64,000 bases of DNA, from positions 1-64,000 of the forward strand of contig JANYLQ010000045.1 in the NCBI GenBank assembly GCA_025363755.1, in the 5' to 3' direction. Shown one piece after another: positions 45,254 through 54,444 of the stretch (the first letter of the stretch is position 1; every line of letters starts with the position of its first letter). The translations under genes and the position numbers were made by a program. The notes beneath the pieces are model-generated. The model was given only the letters and a program-made list of their open reading frames with translations. It did no database searches and was not told where the DNA came from. This DNA comes from Hyphomicrobiales bacterium (GTDB lineage: Bacteria > Pseudomonadota > Alphaproteobacteria > Rhizobiales > Aestuariivirgaceae).

Positions 45254-45793
45254 TTAATGACCCAACTTATCTGCAGCGCGTGATGTCTCAAACAAAAACC
45301 AAGTTCTGCGTTCCGTTTCGTCAATATAAACTTCGAGTAAACTTGCTGTGGCCACATCATCTTTATCATCGCAGATGGAGTGGCAAGCCCTCATAGACTC
45401 TGCCATTAATCTGTTATCACCGATGAGTTCATTTATCATATCACCCGCCGAAACAAAATCTGCGTCATTGTCAGTGATTCTACTTAACTGCGTAACATGT
45501 TTGATAGATTTAACAGTTGCCTGCCCGATTTTTCTCACACGTTCAGCCAAAGGATCAATTGATGCAAAAATCTGATCAGCTTGTTCATCAAGCAGCAGAT
45601 GGTAATCGCGGAAATGAGGGCCGCTCATATGCCAATGAAAATTCTTGGTTTTAAGATAAAGCGTAAAGGCATCGGCCACCAAGCCATTAACCGCCGTTGC
45701 TATCAATAAAGCGTCTGAACTGCTGAAGCCCGATGGTGTTCTTAAAGCTGCCAAGCCAGTATGAGCCGTTGTAACCCGCTGTAATTTTACCAT
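45254..45793 (-). CDS. dps: Dps-family DNA-protection / ferritin-like protein
   Basis: A 179-residue Dps: VADAFTLYLKTKNFHWHMSG with the first His ligand of the intersubunit ferroxidase site, then FRDYHLLLDEQADQIFASID carrying the Asp/Glu ligands, and a C-terminal DETERRTWFLFETS. Dps dodecamers oxidise and store iron and bind DNA in stress. The frame opens at 45874, but that start lies upstream of the EcfG -35 element. ATG 45793 has AAGGAAAAAGA before it and is chosen over ATG 45817, which has no ribosome binding site. Confidence 0.92.
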   Translation of the reverse strand: MVKLQRVTTAHTGLAALRTPSGFSSSDALLIATAVNGLVADAFTLYLKTKNFHWHMSGPHFRDYHLLLDEQADQIFASIDPLAERVRKIGQATVKSIKHVTQLSRITDNDADFVSAGDMINELIGDNRLMAESMRACHSICDDKDDVATASLLEVYIDETERRTWFLFETSRAADKLGH

Positions 45794-45847
45794 TCTTTTT
45801 CCTTTTGCTAGACTCATCAAAAAATTAAAATAGATATGCAGTGTTTT

Positions 45848-45872
45848 AACGGCATGCTCTCTTTTTGGTTCC
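45848..45872 (-). promoter_or_regulatory. EcfG-type promoter for dps
   Basis: Minus strand GGAAC (45872-45868), 16 bases, CGTT (45851-45848): exact match, 54 bp before the chosen dps ATG. It also rules out the longest start at 45874. Confidence 0.82.
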
Positions 45873-45874
45873 AT

Positions 45875-46471
45875 CTGGACGGAAGAAGAAATTCTAAACC
45901 AAAACCGGCCGATCGCATGCCATTTTTGAAGAGCCCTATTTTTCAGGTAAATTATAGATTTCTACGGATCTATTAGGAGTCGCTTTTGTTTTGAAAGCAG
46001 ATTGATGGGTGTTCAGTTTTCTATCTATGCAAGCATTACGCCCTGCAATCACCATGTTCGACAGCCCACAACGCAAACATGTTGGAAATGGAATGCTTTT
46101 CGCACTTGGTATCTTCTGCTCTGCTGATGGATGTGGCAGGCAAATTATTGCGGCATACCTTTCCGAACTATTGTCTTTTTGTCATCGCTACTGCTGGAGT
46201 TGCAGCACTAACTCTATAGCTAAACGATCACTTCAGCGCCGCGTTGATCGCAGGAGGAGTTGGGTTGATTGCGAGGCAAATCCTCATGACGATGATTAGT
46301 TTTTTCGGGATCGCGGCGAAAAAATGAGCTTCGATCGTGCGCATTTTCTGTCGGTTGCTATCAATATGGCGCAGCTCTTGGAGATCACAACGGTGCTGGT
46401 TCGCCTCGTTTGAAAATAAAAGGGAGAAGCGAATTTCCGGCGTTATCACAATCTTACATCTAGTCGGTACC
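45875..46471. other. About 600-bp gap with a possible decayed membrane-protein gene
   Basis: No intact gene is supported. In one plus-strand frame, about 46120-46327, the translation has hydrophobic stretches broken by a TAG near 46214 (AGKLLRHTFPNYCLFVIATA, then stop, then HFSAALIAGGVGLIARQILM). This looks like the remains of a small inner-membrane protein, but the family is not recognised. The rest (46330-46471) shows nothing. Confidence 0.3.
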
Positions 46472-47233
46472 CTAAGTTGATGCAGCAACCAATTGTTTCA
46501 CCAATGCATCAACCATCCGCGGCAGATCATAGGGGAAACGCGCGGTGATTAAGTTACCATCGACAACGCACGGTTCATCAAGCACCGTGGCCCCAGCATT
46601 TTCGAGGTCGATTTGAATGTTCCAAACAGCAGTCGCCTTTTTGCCTTTCAACATCTTGGCGCTCACCATCACCCATTGACCATGGCAAATGGCGCAAGTG
46701 GGCTTTCCTGCTGCGTGCATGTCACGTGTGAAGTCCTGGGCATGTTTATCCATGCGCAAAGCATCAGGGTTCCAGGCTCCTCCCGGCAAGATCACAGCGT
46801 CGTAATCTTCGACCTTGGCTTCATCCATGTATCTATCTATTTTCAACCAGCCCGCATTTTCCATGAGACGAATGGCAAGCACATGGGTTTTAGTTTGCGC
46901 TGGAAAACGCAGGCCTAATGTCGGATGAAATTCTCCAATGCGTGGTGACACGATATGAACTGTTGCGCCATGTTCCATCAGCCAGCGCTGCGCACCAAGA
47001 ATTTCAACTTCCTCCACACCATTGGTACAACCGATGGCGATGCGTTTGCCTTTCAGGAGATTTGGATTTGATGGTGGATCGATGAGAAAATGATAAAGCT
47101 CGCGGTTCAATTCTCCGTCGGCCGTGATCAACAACTCGGTCGAGATTGAAGGCACAGGCGATGTGGACATCAAATTTTGCAATCTGTGCAAAAGTGCTGC
47201 TGAAGCATCAGCGGGTGCAAATGGCTTGTTCAT
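46472..47233 (-). CDS. DJ-1/PfpI-family protein
   Basis: A 253-residue protein. After an N-terminal region of about 60 residues comes the DJ-1/PfpI domain: KGKRIAIGCTNGVEEVEILG, DYDAVILPGGAWNPDALR, and the nucleophile elbow TCAICHGQWVMVSA with its Cys. Such proteins act as glyoxalase/deglycase-like enzymes, chaperones or peptidases; the exact activity cannot be told. GGGAGG precedes the ATG. It is divergent from the epimerase-like gene at 47362 across 128 bp and may share regulation with either the stress block or the sugar genes. Confidence 0.85.
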   Translation of the reverse strand: MNKPFAPADASAALLHRLQNLMSTSPVPSISTELLITADGELNRELYHFLIDPPSNPNLLKGKRIAIGCTNGVEEVEILGAQRWLMEHGATVHIVSPRIGEFHPTLGLRFPAQTKTHVLAIRLMENAGWLKIDRYMDEAKVEDYDAVILPGGAWNPDALRMDKHAQDFTRDMHAAGKPTCAICHGQWVMVSAKMLKGKKATAVWNIQIDLENAGATVLDEPCVVDGNLITARFPYDLPRMVDALVKQLVAAST

Positions 47234-47361
47234 AAAAACCTCCCAAAATATTTTCTTTAGCTTCCAACTTTTGCATCGAGACGTCCAGCAAAAAACGTAT
47301 CAGCAATTGACAATCGGTGGAATCCGGATTGATCTATTCAAAACAAAATTGGGAGAATCTG

Positions 47362-48207
47362 ATGAAACTTGGCTTCAATCTTTTGCTATGGACACCACAT
47401 GTAACCAAGGAGCATCTGCCAATCATCAAAGCGCTCAAAAAATCAGGATATGATGGCGTTGAAATCCCGATGTTTGAAGGAACACCAGATCATTACAAAT
47501 GGCTGGGTGAAGAGCTTGATAAAATGAACTTGGGGCGCACAACCGTCAGCGTCCTCGGCGCTGGCAACAATCCACTTTCACCCGATAAGGCTCAACGCAA
47601 AAGTGCATTAGACCGCGCAAAATGGTTTGTAGATTGCAATGCCGCTTTAGGTTCACAGGTTGGTGCCGGCCCTATGCATTCAGAACTCGGTTCTTTTTCT
47701 GGAACAGCAGCCACCACGCTAGAGCGCAAGCGGGGCATTTCTTTTCACCGCGCTGCAGGTGACTACGCAGCCAGACACAACATGCGCTTTGCATTAGAAG
47801 CTCTCAATCGCTTTGAAGTCTACTTTCTCAATACAATGGAACAGCTGGCTGATTATCTCGACGAGGTTGATCACCCAGCCATCAAAGCCATGTATGATAC
47901 GTTCCATTCCAATATCGAAGAAAAAGATCCGGTAGCGGCCATTAAGACCATCAAGCGTCATATGATCCATGTGCATATTTCAGAGAATGATCGCGGCACG
48001 CCGGGGCGCGGGCACGTGCCGTGGGCTGAAACCTACAAAGGTTTGAAGGCTGCAAAGTATGATGGTTGGATGACAATTGAAGCCTTTGGTCGCTCAATGC
48101 CGGCCCTTGCTGCTGCGACGCGCGTGTGGCGCGATTTTGCTCCGAGCAAAGAGCAAGTTTACAAAGAGGGTTTGAAAAATATGAAGCAGGGCTGGGCCAA
48201 AGCATAA
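47362..48207 (+). CDS. Sugar epimerase/isomerase-like TIM barrel (AP-endonuclease-2 fold)
   Basis: A 281-residue xylose-isomerase-like TIM barrel. MKLGFNLLLWTPHVTKEHLP and GYDGVEIPMFEG are the first strands as in D-tagatose/D-psicose 3-epimerases; metal-ligand candidates include the Glu in FALEALNRFE, the Asp in AMYDTFHSNIEEKD, the His in HMIHVHISENDRG, and the Glu in MTIEAFGR. GGGAG six bases before ATG 47362 fixes the start against the TTG at 47317. It is the first gene of an operon; the next gene begins at the base after its stop. A 3-epimerase or related ketose isomerase activity is likely. Confidence 0.85.
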   Translation: MKLGFNLLLWTPHVTKEHLPIIKALKKSGYDGVEIPMFEGTPDHYKWLGEELDKMNLGRTTVSVLGAGNNPLSPDKAQRKSALDRAKWFVDCNAALGSQVGAGPMHSELGSFSGTAATTLERKRGISFHRAAGDYAARHNMRFALEALNRFEVYFLNTMEQLADYLDEVDHPAIKAMYDTFHSNIEEKDPVAAIKTIKRHMIHVHISENDRGTPGRGHVPWAETYKGLKAAKYDGWMTIEAFGRSMPALAAATRVWRDFAPSKEQVYKEGLKNMKQGWAKA

Positions 48208-49407
48208 ATGGCAAAACCTGTTTACGTCATTGGCACTTTTGACACCAAGGGCCATGAACTTTTTTATGCGGCTGGTCGCGTGAAAGCGGCGGGCGCTAGG
48301 GCTATCACTGTCGATGTTTCAACAACGCCCAGTTCTGCACAATGTGATGTGTCTGCGCAGATGGTGGCTGCTCATCATCCCCAAGGTACAAAAGCTGTAT
48401 TGGACTTAACAGACCGTGGCGCTGCTGTATCGGCGATGGCCGAGGCTTTGACTTTGTTCATGCTGGCTCAAAAAAATGTCGGGGGTGTTTTAGGTCTTGG
48501 CGGTTCTGGAAACACTGCAATCGTTACAACAGCCATGCGCGCCCTGCCCGTGGGCTTGCCTAAGATTATGGTGTCGACCTTGGCATCCGGCAATGTCGCA
48601 CCCTTTGTTGGGCCCAGCGATATTATGATGATGCACGCAGTTGCTGATTTAGCGGGCCTCAATGACATCACCCGCGTTGTGATTGGCAATGCGGCCCATG
48701 CGGCGGCGGGCATGGTATTGAACAAAGTGCCTCGCCCAAAAAAATCAAAACCCAGTGTTGGTCTCACCATGTTTGGTGTGACGACCACCGCAATCACCCA
48801 AATCCGTGAACGCATCGAGCGCGATAGTGAATGCTTTGTGTTCCATGCCACGGGTACTGGCGGGCAATGTTTTGAGAAGTTGATTGATTCAGGTTTTCTT
48901 TCTGCGGCCATTGATCTGACAACCACTGAAGTGGCTGATCATCTTTTAGGTGGCATTCTAGCCTGCACCGAAGATCGCTTTGGATCAATCATTCGCAAAC
49001 GAATTCCTTATGTTGGATCTGTTGGAGCACTGGACATGGTCAATTTTGGCGCTCGCGAAACTGTGCCAGCGAAATTTGTGGGCCGCAATTTCTATGTGCA
49101 TAATGCATTTGTGACATTGATGCGCACTACCCCGCAAGAAAATACGATGATTGGCAAATGGGTTGTCGAACGGTTGAACCAAATGCAAGGGCCTGTGCGC
49201 TTCATGCTGCCCCTGCGTGGTATCTCGGCAATTGATGCGGAAGGTAAACCGTTTCACAATCCTATTGCAGACGAAGCCTTGTTTGAAGCCATTCGAAATA
49301 ATTGGCGATCCGCACCAAATCGTAAACTGATTGAAATTGATGCGCATATCAATGATGCTGCATTTGCTGATGCGGTGGTGGCCGCATTTCATGACATAAG
49401 GAACTAG
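48208..49407 (+). CDS. Tm-1-like ATP-binding protein (UPF0261)
   Basis: A 399-residue UPF0261 protein: [20 protein letters not shown] at the start, [20 protein letters not shown], the [20 protein letters not shown] segment and [20 protein letters not shown]. It corresponds to the N-terminal half of the tomato Tm-1 protein, which binds ATP. The normal cellular function of this family is unknown. It is encoded between the epimerase-like gene and the gene for the other half of a Tm-1-like protein, 4 bp away, so the two probably form one complex. Confidence 0.9.
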   Translation: MAKPVYVIGTFDTKGHELFYAAGRVKAAGARAITVDVSTTPSSAQCDVSAQMVAAHHPQGTKAVLDLTDRGAAVSAMAEALTLFMLAQKNVGGVLGLGGSGNTAIVTTAMRALPVGLPKIMVSTLASGNVAPFVGPSDIMMMHAVADLAGLNDITRVVIGNAAHAAAGMVLNKVPRPKKSKPSVGLTMFGVTTTAITQIRERIERDSECFVFHATGTGGQCFEKLIDSGFLSAAIDLTTTEVADHLLGGILACTEDRFGSIIRKRIPYVGSVGALDMVNFGARETVPAKFVGRNFYVHNAFVTLMRTTPQENTMIGKWVVERLNQMQGPVRFMLPLRGISAIDAEGKPFHNPIADEALFEAIRNNWRSAPNRKLIEIDAHINDAAFADAVVAAFHDIRN

Positions 49408-49411
49408 ATTG

Positions 49412-50242
49412 ATGCCACGCTTCGAACGCAAGAACCTATTGGCCAAATTTCACGACATGATCGCCAAGCGCCAACCGATTATTGGCGGCGGTGCAGGCAC
49501 CGGGCTTTCGGCAAAATGCGAAGAGGCAGGCGGCATCGATCTCATTGTTATTTATAACTCTGGAAGATACCGCATGGCTGGGCGCGGTTCGCTGGCGGGT
49601 TTACTTGCTTATGGCAATGCCAACGAAATCGTTGTCGATATGGCGCGCGAGGTTTTACCTGTCGTTCATCACACGCCGGTGCTTGCTGGTGTTAATGGCA
49701 CTGATCCATTTATGATCCGTGATCATTTTCTCGATCAACTCAAAGCTCTTGGTTTTTCCGGTATTCAAAATTTTCCCACTGTTGGCTTGTTTGATGGTGT
49801 GTTTCGAAAAAACTTAGAGGAAACTGGAATGGGTTACGGCCTTGAAGTTGATCTTGTCAAAGCCGCACATGAAAAAGATATGCTGACCACGCCTTATGTT
49901 TTTTCAGTTGAAGAAGCCGTGGCCATGACCAAGGCTGGGGCTGATATCATTGTACCGCATATGGGCTTGACCACGGGTGGGGCTATTGGTGCCGAGACAG
50001 CATTAAAGCTTAAAGACTGCCCCGCTATTGTCGGTGCAATGGCTGAGGCAGCTAAAAAAATTCGCAAGGACGTGATCGTGCTGTGCCATGGCGGGCCTAT
50101 TTCTTCGCCGGAAGATGCCGCTTATATGTTGCAAAACACCACAGGCATTCACGGTTTTTATGGTGCAAGTTCGATGGAGAGATTGCCAACAGAACTTGCG
50201 CTGACCGCACAAACCAAGAATTTCAAATCTATTTCATTTTGA
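49412..50242 (+). CDS. PEP-hydrolase-family TIM barrel (C-terminal half of Tm-1-like proteins)
   Basis: A 276-residue TIM barrel: [80 protein letters not shown] and [16 protein letters not shown]. The family is annotated as phosphoenolpyruvate hydrolase-like and is the domain fused behind the UPF0261 domain in plant Tm-1. ATG 49412 is preferred to the TTG at 49409 because AAGGA is properly spaced. A role in cleaving or rearranging a sugar-derived acid is plausible from context but not shown. Confidence 0.88.
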   Translation: MPRFERKNLLAKFHDMIAKRQPIIGGGAGTGLSAKCEEAGGIDLIVIYNSGRYRMAGRGSLAGLLAYGNANEIVVDMAREVLPVVHHTPVLAGVNGTDPFMIRDHFLDQLKALGFSGIQNFPTVGLFDGVFRKNLEETGMGYGLEVDLVKAAHEKDMLTTPYVFSVEEAVAMTKAGADIIVPHMGLTTGGAIGAETALKLKDCPAIVGAMAEAAKKIRKDVIVLCHGGPISSPEDAAYMLQNTTGIHGFYGASSMERLPTELALTAQTKNFKSISF

Positions 50243-50251
50243 GGTGACCAT

Positions 50252-51181
50252 ATGGCCCGCGCCTATGCCAGTATCATTTTAAAAGCTCCGGTCCAGACTG
50301 TTTGGAACCTAGTGCGTGATTTTAATGCCTTGCCGAATTGGGCACCCGCCATTGCAAAATCAAAAATCGAAAATGGGTTAGATGCGGATGTGGTGGGCTG
50401 CGTGCGCTCATTTTACACCCATGATGGCGGACATATTCGCGAGCGTTTGCTGGCGCTGGATGATGCGAATTATACATTCATCTATAATTTTGAAAAACCC
50501 GCTTTTCCGGTCAAGAACTATGTGGCCACGTTGCGCCTCTATCCCGTAACGCAAACCAATGAGACTTTTGCGGAGTGGACGGCGACATTTGATGAAGCAC
50601 CGGGTGATGAAGGTAAATATGAGCGAATTGTTTCACGCGATGTCTTTGCGTCAAACTGGAAATCGCTCGCGAGTATAATTAAAGCGAAGAAACCCGCGCC
50701 AATTGAAGCACCAAGATGGAAGGGTGGCTCACCCAATAAAGTTTGGACATCTCGTGTCATCAAAGCGCCCGTTGATGGCGTATGGAACATCATGCGCGAT
50801 TTTGCAGGAATGGGCGCATGGCACAGCGACATCACCAAGATGCATATGCTGAAAAAGCATCGTTCCGACAAAGTCTCAGGTGTACGTGATTTCTATTTTG
50901 GCGCTGGTCATCTGAATGAAGAACTGCTGCACATGAATGATATTGATCGCTCTTTTTCATATCGCATTACAAAATCAGAACTACCGTGGATTAATTATGT
51001 TTCGGGCCCAAGGCTGTGGCCTGTGACGTCAAACAATACCACATTCGCCGTTTGGACGGGCGATTGGGAAGCGAGCCCGCAGGATGATCTAACTTTGATG
51101 CCAAATACGGAGATGAATGTCTACCAAAGGGCTTTTGCAGAGTTGGAACGGAACTTTTTTGGGAAAAGAACGAAGCCTTAA
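50252..51181 (+). CDS. Tandem SRPBCC (polyketide-cyclase-like) protein
   Basis: A 309-residue protein made of two SRPBCC/START-like domains. Each begins with a similar segment: LKAPVQTVWNLVRDFNALPN near residue 10 and IKAPVDGVWNIMRDFAGMGA near residue 170; both end in similar RLYPVT / RLWPVT strands. SRPBCC folds bind hydrophobic or cyclic ligands in a deep pocket and often act as cyclases or lyases. GAGGTGACC precedes the ATG, 9 bp after the previous stop, so it belongs to the epimerase/Tm-1 operon. Its 3' end overlaps the convergent mutarotase gene by 4 bp. Confidence 0.87.
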   Translation: MARAYASIILKAPVQTVWNLVRDFNALPNWAPAIAKSKIENGLDADVVGCVRSFYTHDGGHIRERLLALDDANYTFIYNFEKPAFPVKNYVATLRLYPVTQTNETFAEWTATFDEAPGDEGKYERIVSRDVFASNWKSLASIIKAKKPAPIEAPRWKGGSPNKVWTSRVIKAPVDGVWNIMRDFAGMGAWHSDITKMHMLKKHRSDKVSGVRDFYFGAGHLNEELLHMNDIDRSFSYRITKSELPWINYVSGPRLWPVTSNNTTFAVWTGDWEASPQDDLTLMPNTEMNVYQRAFAELERNFFGKRTKP

Positions 51182-51507
51182 TCCGTGTGAAACACCTCTT
51201 GCGTGCTAGCCCACCACTCTCCAGCGGCGCGGGTTTCGAACGGGGTTTGCATCGGATCAGTCAAGTCCCACCACTCCTGCATGCGCGGCGCCACCTTAAT
51301 GTCTTCCATATCCTTGGCATAATTTGTGCCATGATACTCCCAATAGGAAATCAGCAGATTTTCGGGCTCCCTTAAAAAGATCGAATAGTTTTTGACGTTG
51401 CTGTCGGCGATGGCTTTCAGAATTTCTGGCCACACAGCCGCGTGGATACGCTTGTACTCCGAAATGATTTCGGACTTGATCCTAATAATGCGGCACATTC
51501 TTTCCAT
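51178..51507 (-). CDS. L-rhamnose mutarotase family protein
   Basis: A 109-residue member of the RhaM family: RIIRIKSEIISEYKRIHAAV with the conserved His, VKNYSIFLREPENLLISYWE, and QEWWDLTDPMQTPFE. These enzymes interconvert anomers of L-rhamnose or related sugars. AGGAG four to five bases before ATG 51507 decides the start over the longer frame from 51555. It is convergent with the SRPBCC gene and divergent from the SDR at 51576. No other rhamnose-pathway gene is seen in the window, so a different deoxysugar or L-sugar could be the substrate. Confidence 0.88.
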   Translation of the reverse strand: MERMCRIIRIKSEIISEYKRIHAAVWPEILKAIADSNVKNYSIFLREPENLLISYWEYHGTNYAKDMEDIKVAPRMQEWWDLTDPMQTPFETRAAGEWWASTQEVFHTD

Positions 51508-51575
51508 TGATTGCTCCTGAATATTGACCTTTGTGTTTCTTGGGTTGATGATCACGAAAAATCAGGAGGAATGCA

Positions 51576-52346
51576 ATGTCAGAATGGTTGAAAAGATTTA
51601 GCCTTGAGGGCAAGCGCGCATTGGTTACAGGGGCGACCAAGGGTATCGGCTTTGAAGCTTGCAGGGTTTTGGCAGATGCGGGTGCTGATCTTGTAGTGGT
51701 CGGACGTGATGCGCAAGGGCTGAAGGACGTAACGGCAGCGGTCAAAAAAGCCGGGCGCAAATGTTTGGCGGTTTCGGCCGATATGAGCACAGTTGAAGGG
51801 CCACGCCTTGCTGCCAAGGCGGCGCTGGCAGAATTTGGCACGATTGATATTTTGGTCAACAATGCAGGCATTGCACTTAACCAGCCTCTGCTCGATATAA
51901 CCATGGATAGTTGGGACACGACGATCAATGTAAACCTCCGCGCACCATTTTTGTTGGCGCAGGCTGTGGTTCCAAACATGATCAAACAACGCATGGGTAA
52001 AATCATCAATGTGTCTTCACAGTCTGGTGTGATGGCACTGGCAGATCATGGGTCTTACGGCGCGTCCAAAGGCGGGCTCAACATGCTCACTAAAGTGATG
52101 ACGATCGAATGGGCAAAATATAATATTCAATCGAACACGGTTTGCCCTACGGTGATCTTAACACCGATGGGTGAGATGGTTTGGGGCAAGCCGGAAAAGG
52201 GTGACCCGATGAAGGCGAAGATTCCGCTCGGACGGTTCGGTACGACGACGGAAGTGGCAGATTTGATTTTGTATCTTTCGTCTTCAGCTTCAGATTTGGT
52301 AACGGGCCAAGACATTCTTATTGATGGCGGATTCACCGCCCAATAA
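51576..52346 (+). CDS. Short-chain dehydrogenase/reductase (SDR)
   Basis: A 256-residue classical SDR. The cofactor motif is TGATKGIGFEA, the strand-4 motif is LVNNAGIAL, the catalytic Ser lies in NVSSQSGVM and the Tyr/Lys in SYGASKGGLNML. VVVGRD after strand 2 suggests NADP(H) rather than NAD(H). The C-terminal GQDILIDGGFTAQ is typical. AGGAGG precedes the ATG. It is divergent from the mutarotase gene and convergent with the end of the minus-strand operon. It probably oxidises or reduces a sugar intermediate. Confidence 0.9.
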   Translation: MSEWLKRFSLEGKRALVTGATKGIGFEACRVLADAGADLVVVGRDAQGLKDVTAAVKKAGRKCLAVSADMSTVEGPRLAAKAALAEFGTIDILVNNAGIALNQPLLDITMDSWDTTINVNLRAPFLLAQAVVPNMIKQRMGKIINVSSQSGVMALADHGSYGASKGGLNMLTKVMTIEWAKYNIQSNTVCPTVILTPMGEMVWGKPEKGDPMKAKIPLGRFGTTTEVADLILYLSSSASDLVTGQDILIDGGFTAQ

Positions 52347-52364
52347 AATAATTGGCTTTACTGC

Positions 52365-53057
52365 TCAGTAAGTGGCGCGTCCGCCCGACACATCAAACAC
52401 TGCACCGGTCGAGAAAGAACATTCTTCCGAGGCCAGCCAGCATATGAGGCTGGCCACTTCATCCACAGTGCCGAAACGCGCTTTGGGGATTTTGGCCAGC
52501 ATGAAATCAATATGTGCTTGCGGCATTTGGTCGAAGATCGGCGTTCTCACGGCGGCGGGCGTCACTGCGTTTACCGTGATGTTGGTTTTGGCCAATTCCT
52601 TGGCGAGTGATTTGGTAAAGCCGATCACGCCGGCTTTTGAAGCAGAGTAAGCGGAAGCATTGGGGTTACCCTCTTTGCCTGCAATCGATGCGACATTGAC
52701 AATACGACCATAATTTTGGGCCACCATGTGGGGCACAACGGCTTTGTTGGTGAAGAACGTTCCATTCAGATTAATCGCAATCGTTTGTTCCCAACCTTCA
52801 ACCGAAAATTCAGTGACGGGAACTGTTGGGCCTGTGATGCCAGCACTGTTCACCAGAATATCAATACCGCCAATTTGCCTGATGGTTTGTTCGGCAGCGT
52901 TCATTACTGAATTGAAATCAGCAATATTGGTTTTGATTCCACCATTGATATCCCAGATTGCAACTTTGCCGCCCTCGGATTCAATGCGCTTTACCACAGC
53001 TTCACCTATGCCAGATAAGCCACCTGTCACGACTGCCCGTTTTCCTGCAAATCTCAT
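52365..53057 (-). CDS. Short-chain dehydrogenase/reductase (SDR)
   Basis: A 230-residue classical SDR: TGGLSGIGEAVVKRIESEGG, VAIWDING (acidic residue after strand 2, favouring NAD), LVNSAGITGPT, catalytic Ser in IVNVASIAGKEG and Tyr/Lys in AYSASKAGVIGF. It is the last gene of the long minus-strand sugar operon. Its ATG (53057-53055) overlaps the TGA of the PfkB gene, indicating coupled translation. Upstream ATG 53072 lies inside the PfkB gene and is less likely. Confidence 0.9.
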   Translation of the reverse strand: MRFAGKRAVVTGGLSGIGEAVVKRIESEGGKVAIWDINGGIKTNIADFNSVMNAAEQTIRQIGGIDILVNSAGITGPTVPVTEFSVEGWEQTIAINLNGTFFTNKAVVPHMVAQNYGRIVNVASIAGKEGNPNASAYSASKAGVIGFTKSLAKELAKTNITVNAVTPAAVRTPIFDQMPQAHIDFMLAKIPKARFGTVDEVASLICWLASEECSFSTGAVFDVSGGRATY

Positions 53058-53998
53058 TGCTTGATCTTCCAATTCTTCATTGTTTGAAGCGTATGTTCAA
53101 AAGAAATAATGCCTGCGTCTGAACCCAAACCTGTTGCAACCAACCCAGCAGAGGCTTGGGCAAAACGCAGAGATGTTTCGACATCCATTCTGTGATGAAT
53201 TGCCGCGATGAAACCTGCATCGAACGCATCTCCGCACCCAGTTGTGTCTTGCACTTTAACGTCATAGGCAGGAGAGCTGATGCGCGTACCATTTTTGTGG
53301 GCATAATATGCGCCGTCACCACCCAGTGTGAAAACACAACAATTTGCGCCAAGCCCCAAATAGAATTTGGCGCAGTCTTCTGCCGTCGACTGGCGAGACA
53401 TATCTTTGGCTTCTTCAATTGAAGGCATAAAATAATCGATGAAAGGCAGAAGCGGTTTTACGATTTTCGCCGTTTCGGGATTGGCCGCAATAAGATCAAA
53501 AGTTACAATGCATCCGCGTTTCTTGGCTTCTTTCAAAAGTCTGATACTGGCTGAACCGTCAAGTTTTTTCAAAAGCCCTGTGCCTCCCAAATGAACGATG
53601 GGCGCATCAAACACTTTGTCATACATATCTATCGGCACATCAAAATGATCAGACGCTCCGCGCACATGCAAGGCCGGGCGCTCACCATTGGGGCGTATAT
53701 TTAGAATTGTTGCAGATGTTGGAATGCCTTTCAGGCGCTGCATGGTGGAAACATCTATGCCATGCTTTTCCATTCGGCCCAAAACCCAATCGGCTTTTTC
53801 ATCGTCACCCACCGCACCAACGGCCAAGCTTTTCAAACCCAACTTAGCAGTGTCAATAATAGTACCGCCTGCTGTACCCGCCACAGTCAGTCTGATCTCT
53901 TCGATGAAATCAACTCCGCCGCCATCGGGAATGCGCGAGACTGGACGGCCCAAAACATCGAGGATGTAAAGACCTATAACCGAAACATCGTAGCGCAT
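53054..53998 (-). CDS. PfkB-family carbohydrate kinase
   Basis: A 314-residue ribokinase/PfkB-type sugar kinase. It has the N-terminal GGG/GGVDF substrate region, TAGGTIIDTAKLGL, and the catalytic/ATP signature DTTGCGDAFDAGFIAA with the base Asp. The ORF can open at 54070, inside the upstream gene, but ATG 53998 with GAAGG upstream gives the typical start (MRYDVSVIG). It would phosphorylate the sugar or ketose formed by the operon's dehydrogenase and isomerase, though the order of steps is not known. Confidence 0.9.
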   Translation of the reverse strand: MRYDVSVIGLYILDVLGRPVSRIPDGGGVDFIEEIRLTVAGTAGGTIIDTAKLGLKSLAVGAVGDDEKADWVLGRMEKHGIDVSTMQRLKGIPTSATILNIRPNGERPALHVRGASDHFDVPIDMYDKVFDAPIVHLGGTGLLKKLDGSASIRLLKEAKKRGCIVTFDLIAANPETAKIVKPLLPFIDYFMPSIEEAKDMSRQSTAEDCAKFYLGLGANCCVFTLGGDGAYYAHKNGTRISSPAYDVKVQDTTGCGDAFDAGFIAAIHHRMDVETSLRFAQASAGLVATGLGSDAGIISFEHTLQTMKNWKIKQ

Positions 53999-54003
53999 CT
54001 GAC

Positions 54004-54444
54004 TTACGCCTTCTTTGATCGCCACCAGATTAAACACGCGAGCGCCGCAGCTATCGCGGCCACGCTCCAAACAAAGGGGTGCATGTAAAACGGCGTTGCG
54101 GCCAACATGACTTTACCGGCAGCGGTATCAGGGTTCGGAGCAGCGAGAAGGAACTTGCCATAAAGATAAGCGGCCCAAATTGCGACGAGCAACACAATGC
54201 AAAAAATCATTGCCACAACCATGGCCGTTGTGATGACGGAACTTACTTTCACGCCCGGTTGTGCCAGCGGCAGAATGTTGTTCACCAGACCAGCCAACAC
54301 CACCAACATGCAGCCTATTGAAAACAGAGCGATGCTGAAAGGTTGAAATATCAAAATCAATGCAAAAAGACCAAGTCCAATAATGGAATATTCCATCTTG
54401 AAGGCTTGCTTTGATGTCATGCCCTTTTCAGGTTCACTGCTCAT
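54004..54444 (-). CDS. Small integral membrane protein of the ABC operon
   Basis: A 146-residue protein with four hydrophobic segments (about residues 18-36, 36-55, 66-92 and 118-140: SIIGLGLFALILIF, ALFSIGCMLVVLAGL, TTAMVVAMIFCIVLLVAIWA and FVWSVAAIAAALACLIWW). No family recognised. It starts inside the 3' end of the ATPase gene (4-bp overlap) and ends 5 bp before the PfkB start. Small membrane proteins also occur in other CUT1 operons with two ATPases, such as the glycerol transporter GlpSTPQV locus, so an accessory transport role is plausible. Confidence 0.75.
   Translation of the reverse strand: MSSEPEKGMTSKQAFKMEYSIIGLGLFALILIFQPFSIALFSIGCMLVVLAGLVNNILPLAQPGVKVSSVITTAMVVAMIFCIVLLVAIWAAYLYGKFLLAAPNPDTAAGKVMLAATPFYMHPFVWSVAAIAAALACLIWWRSKKA

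Noticed and set aside
46009-46299. A 96-codon plus-strand frame in the gap after dps
   Set aside because: GTG start without a ribosome binding site and a Cys/Arg-rich tail typical of a chance frame.
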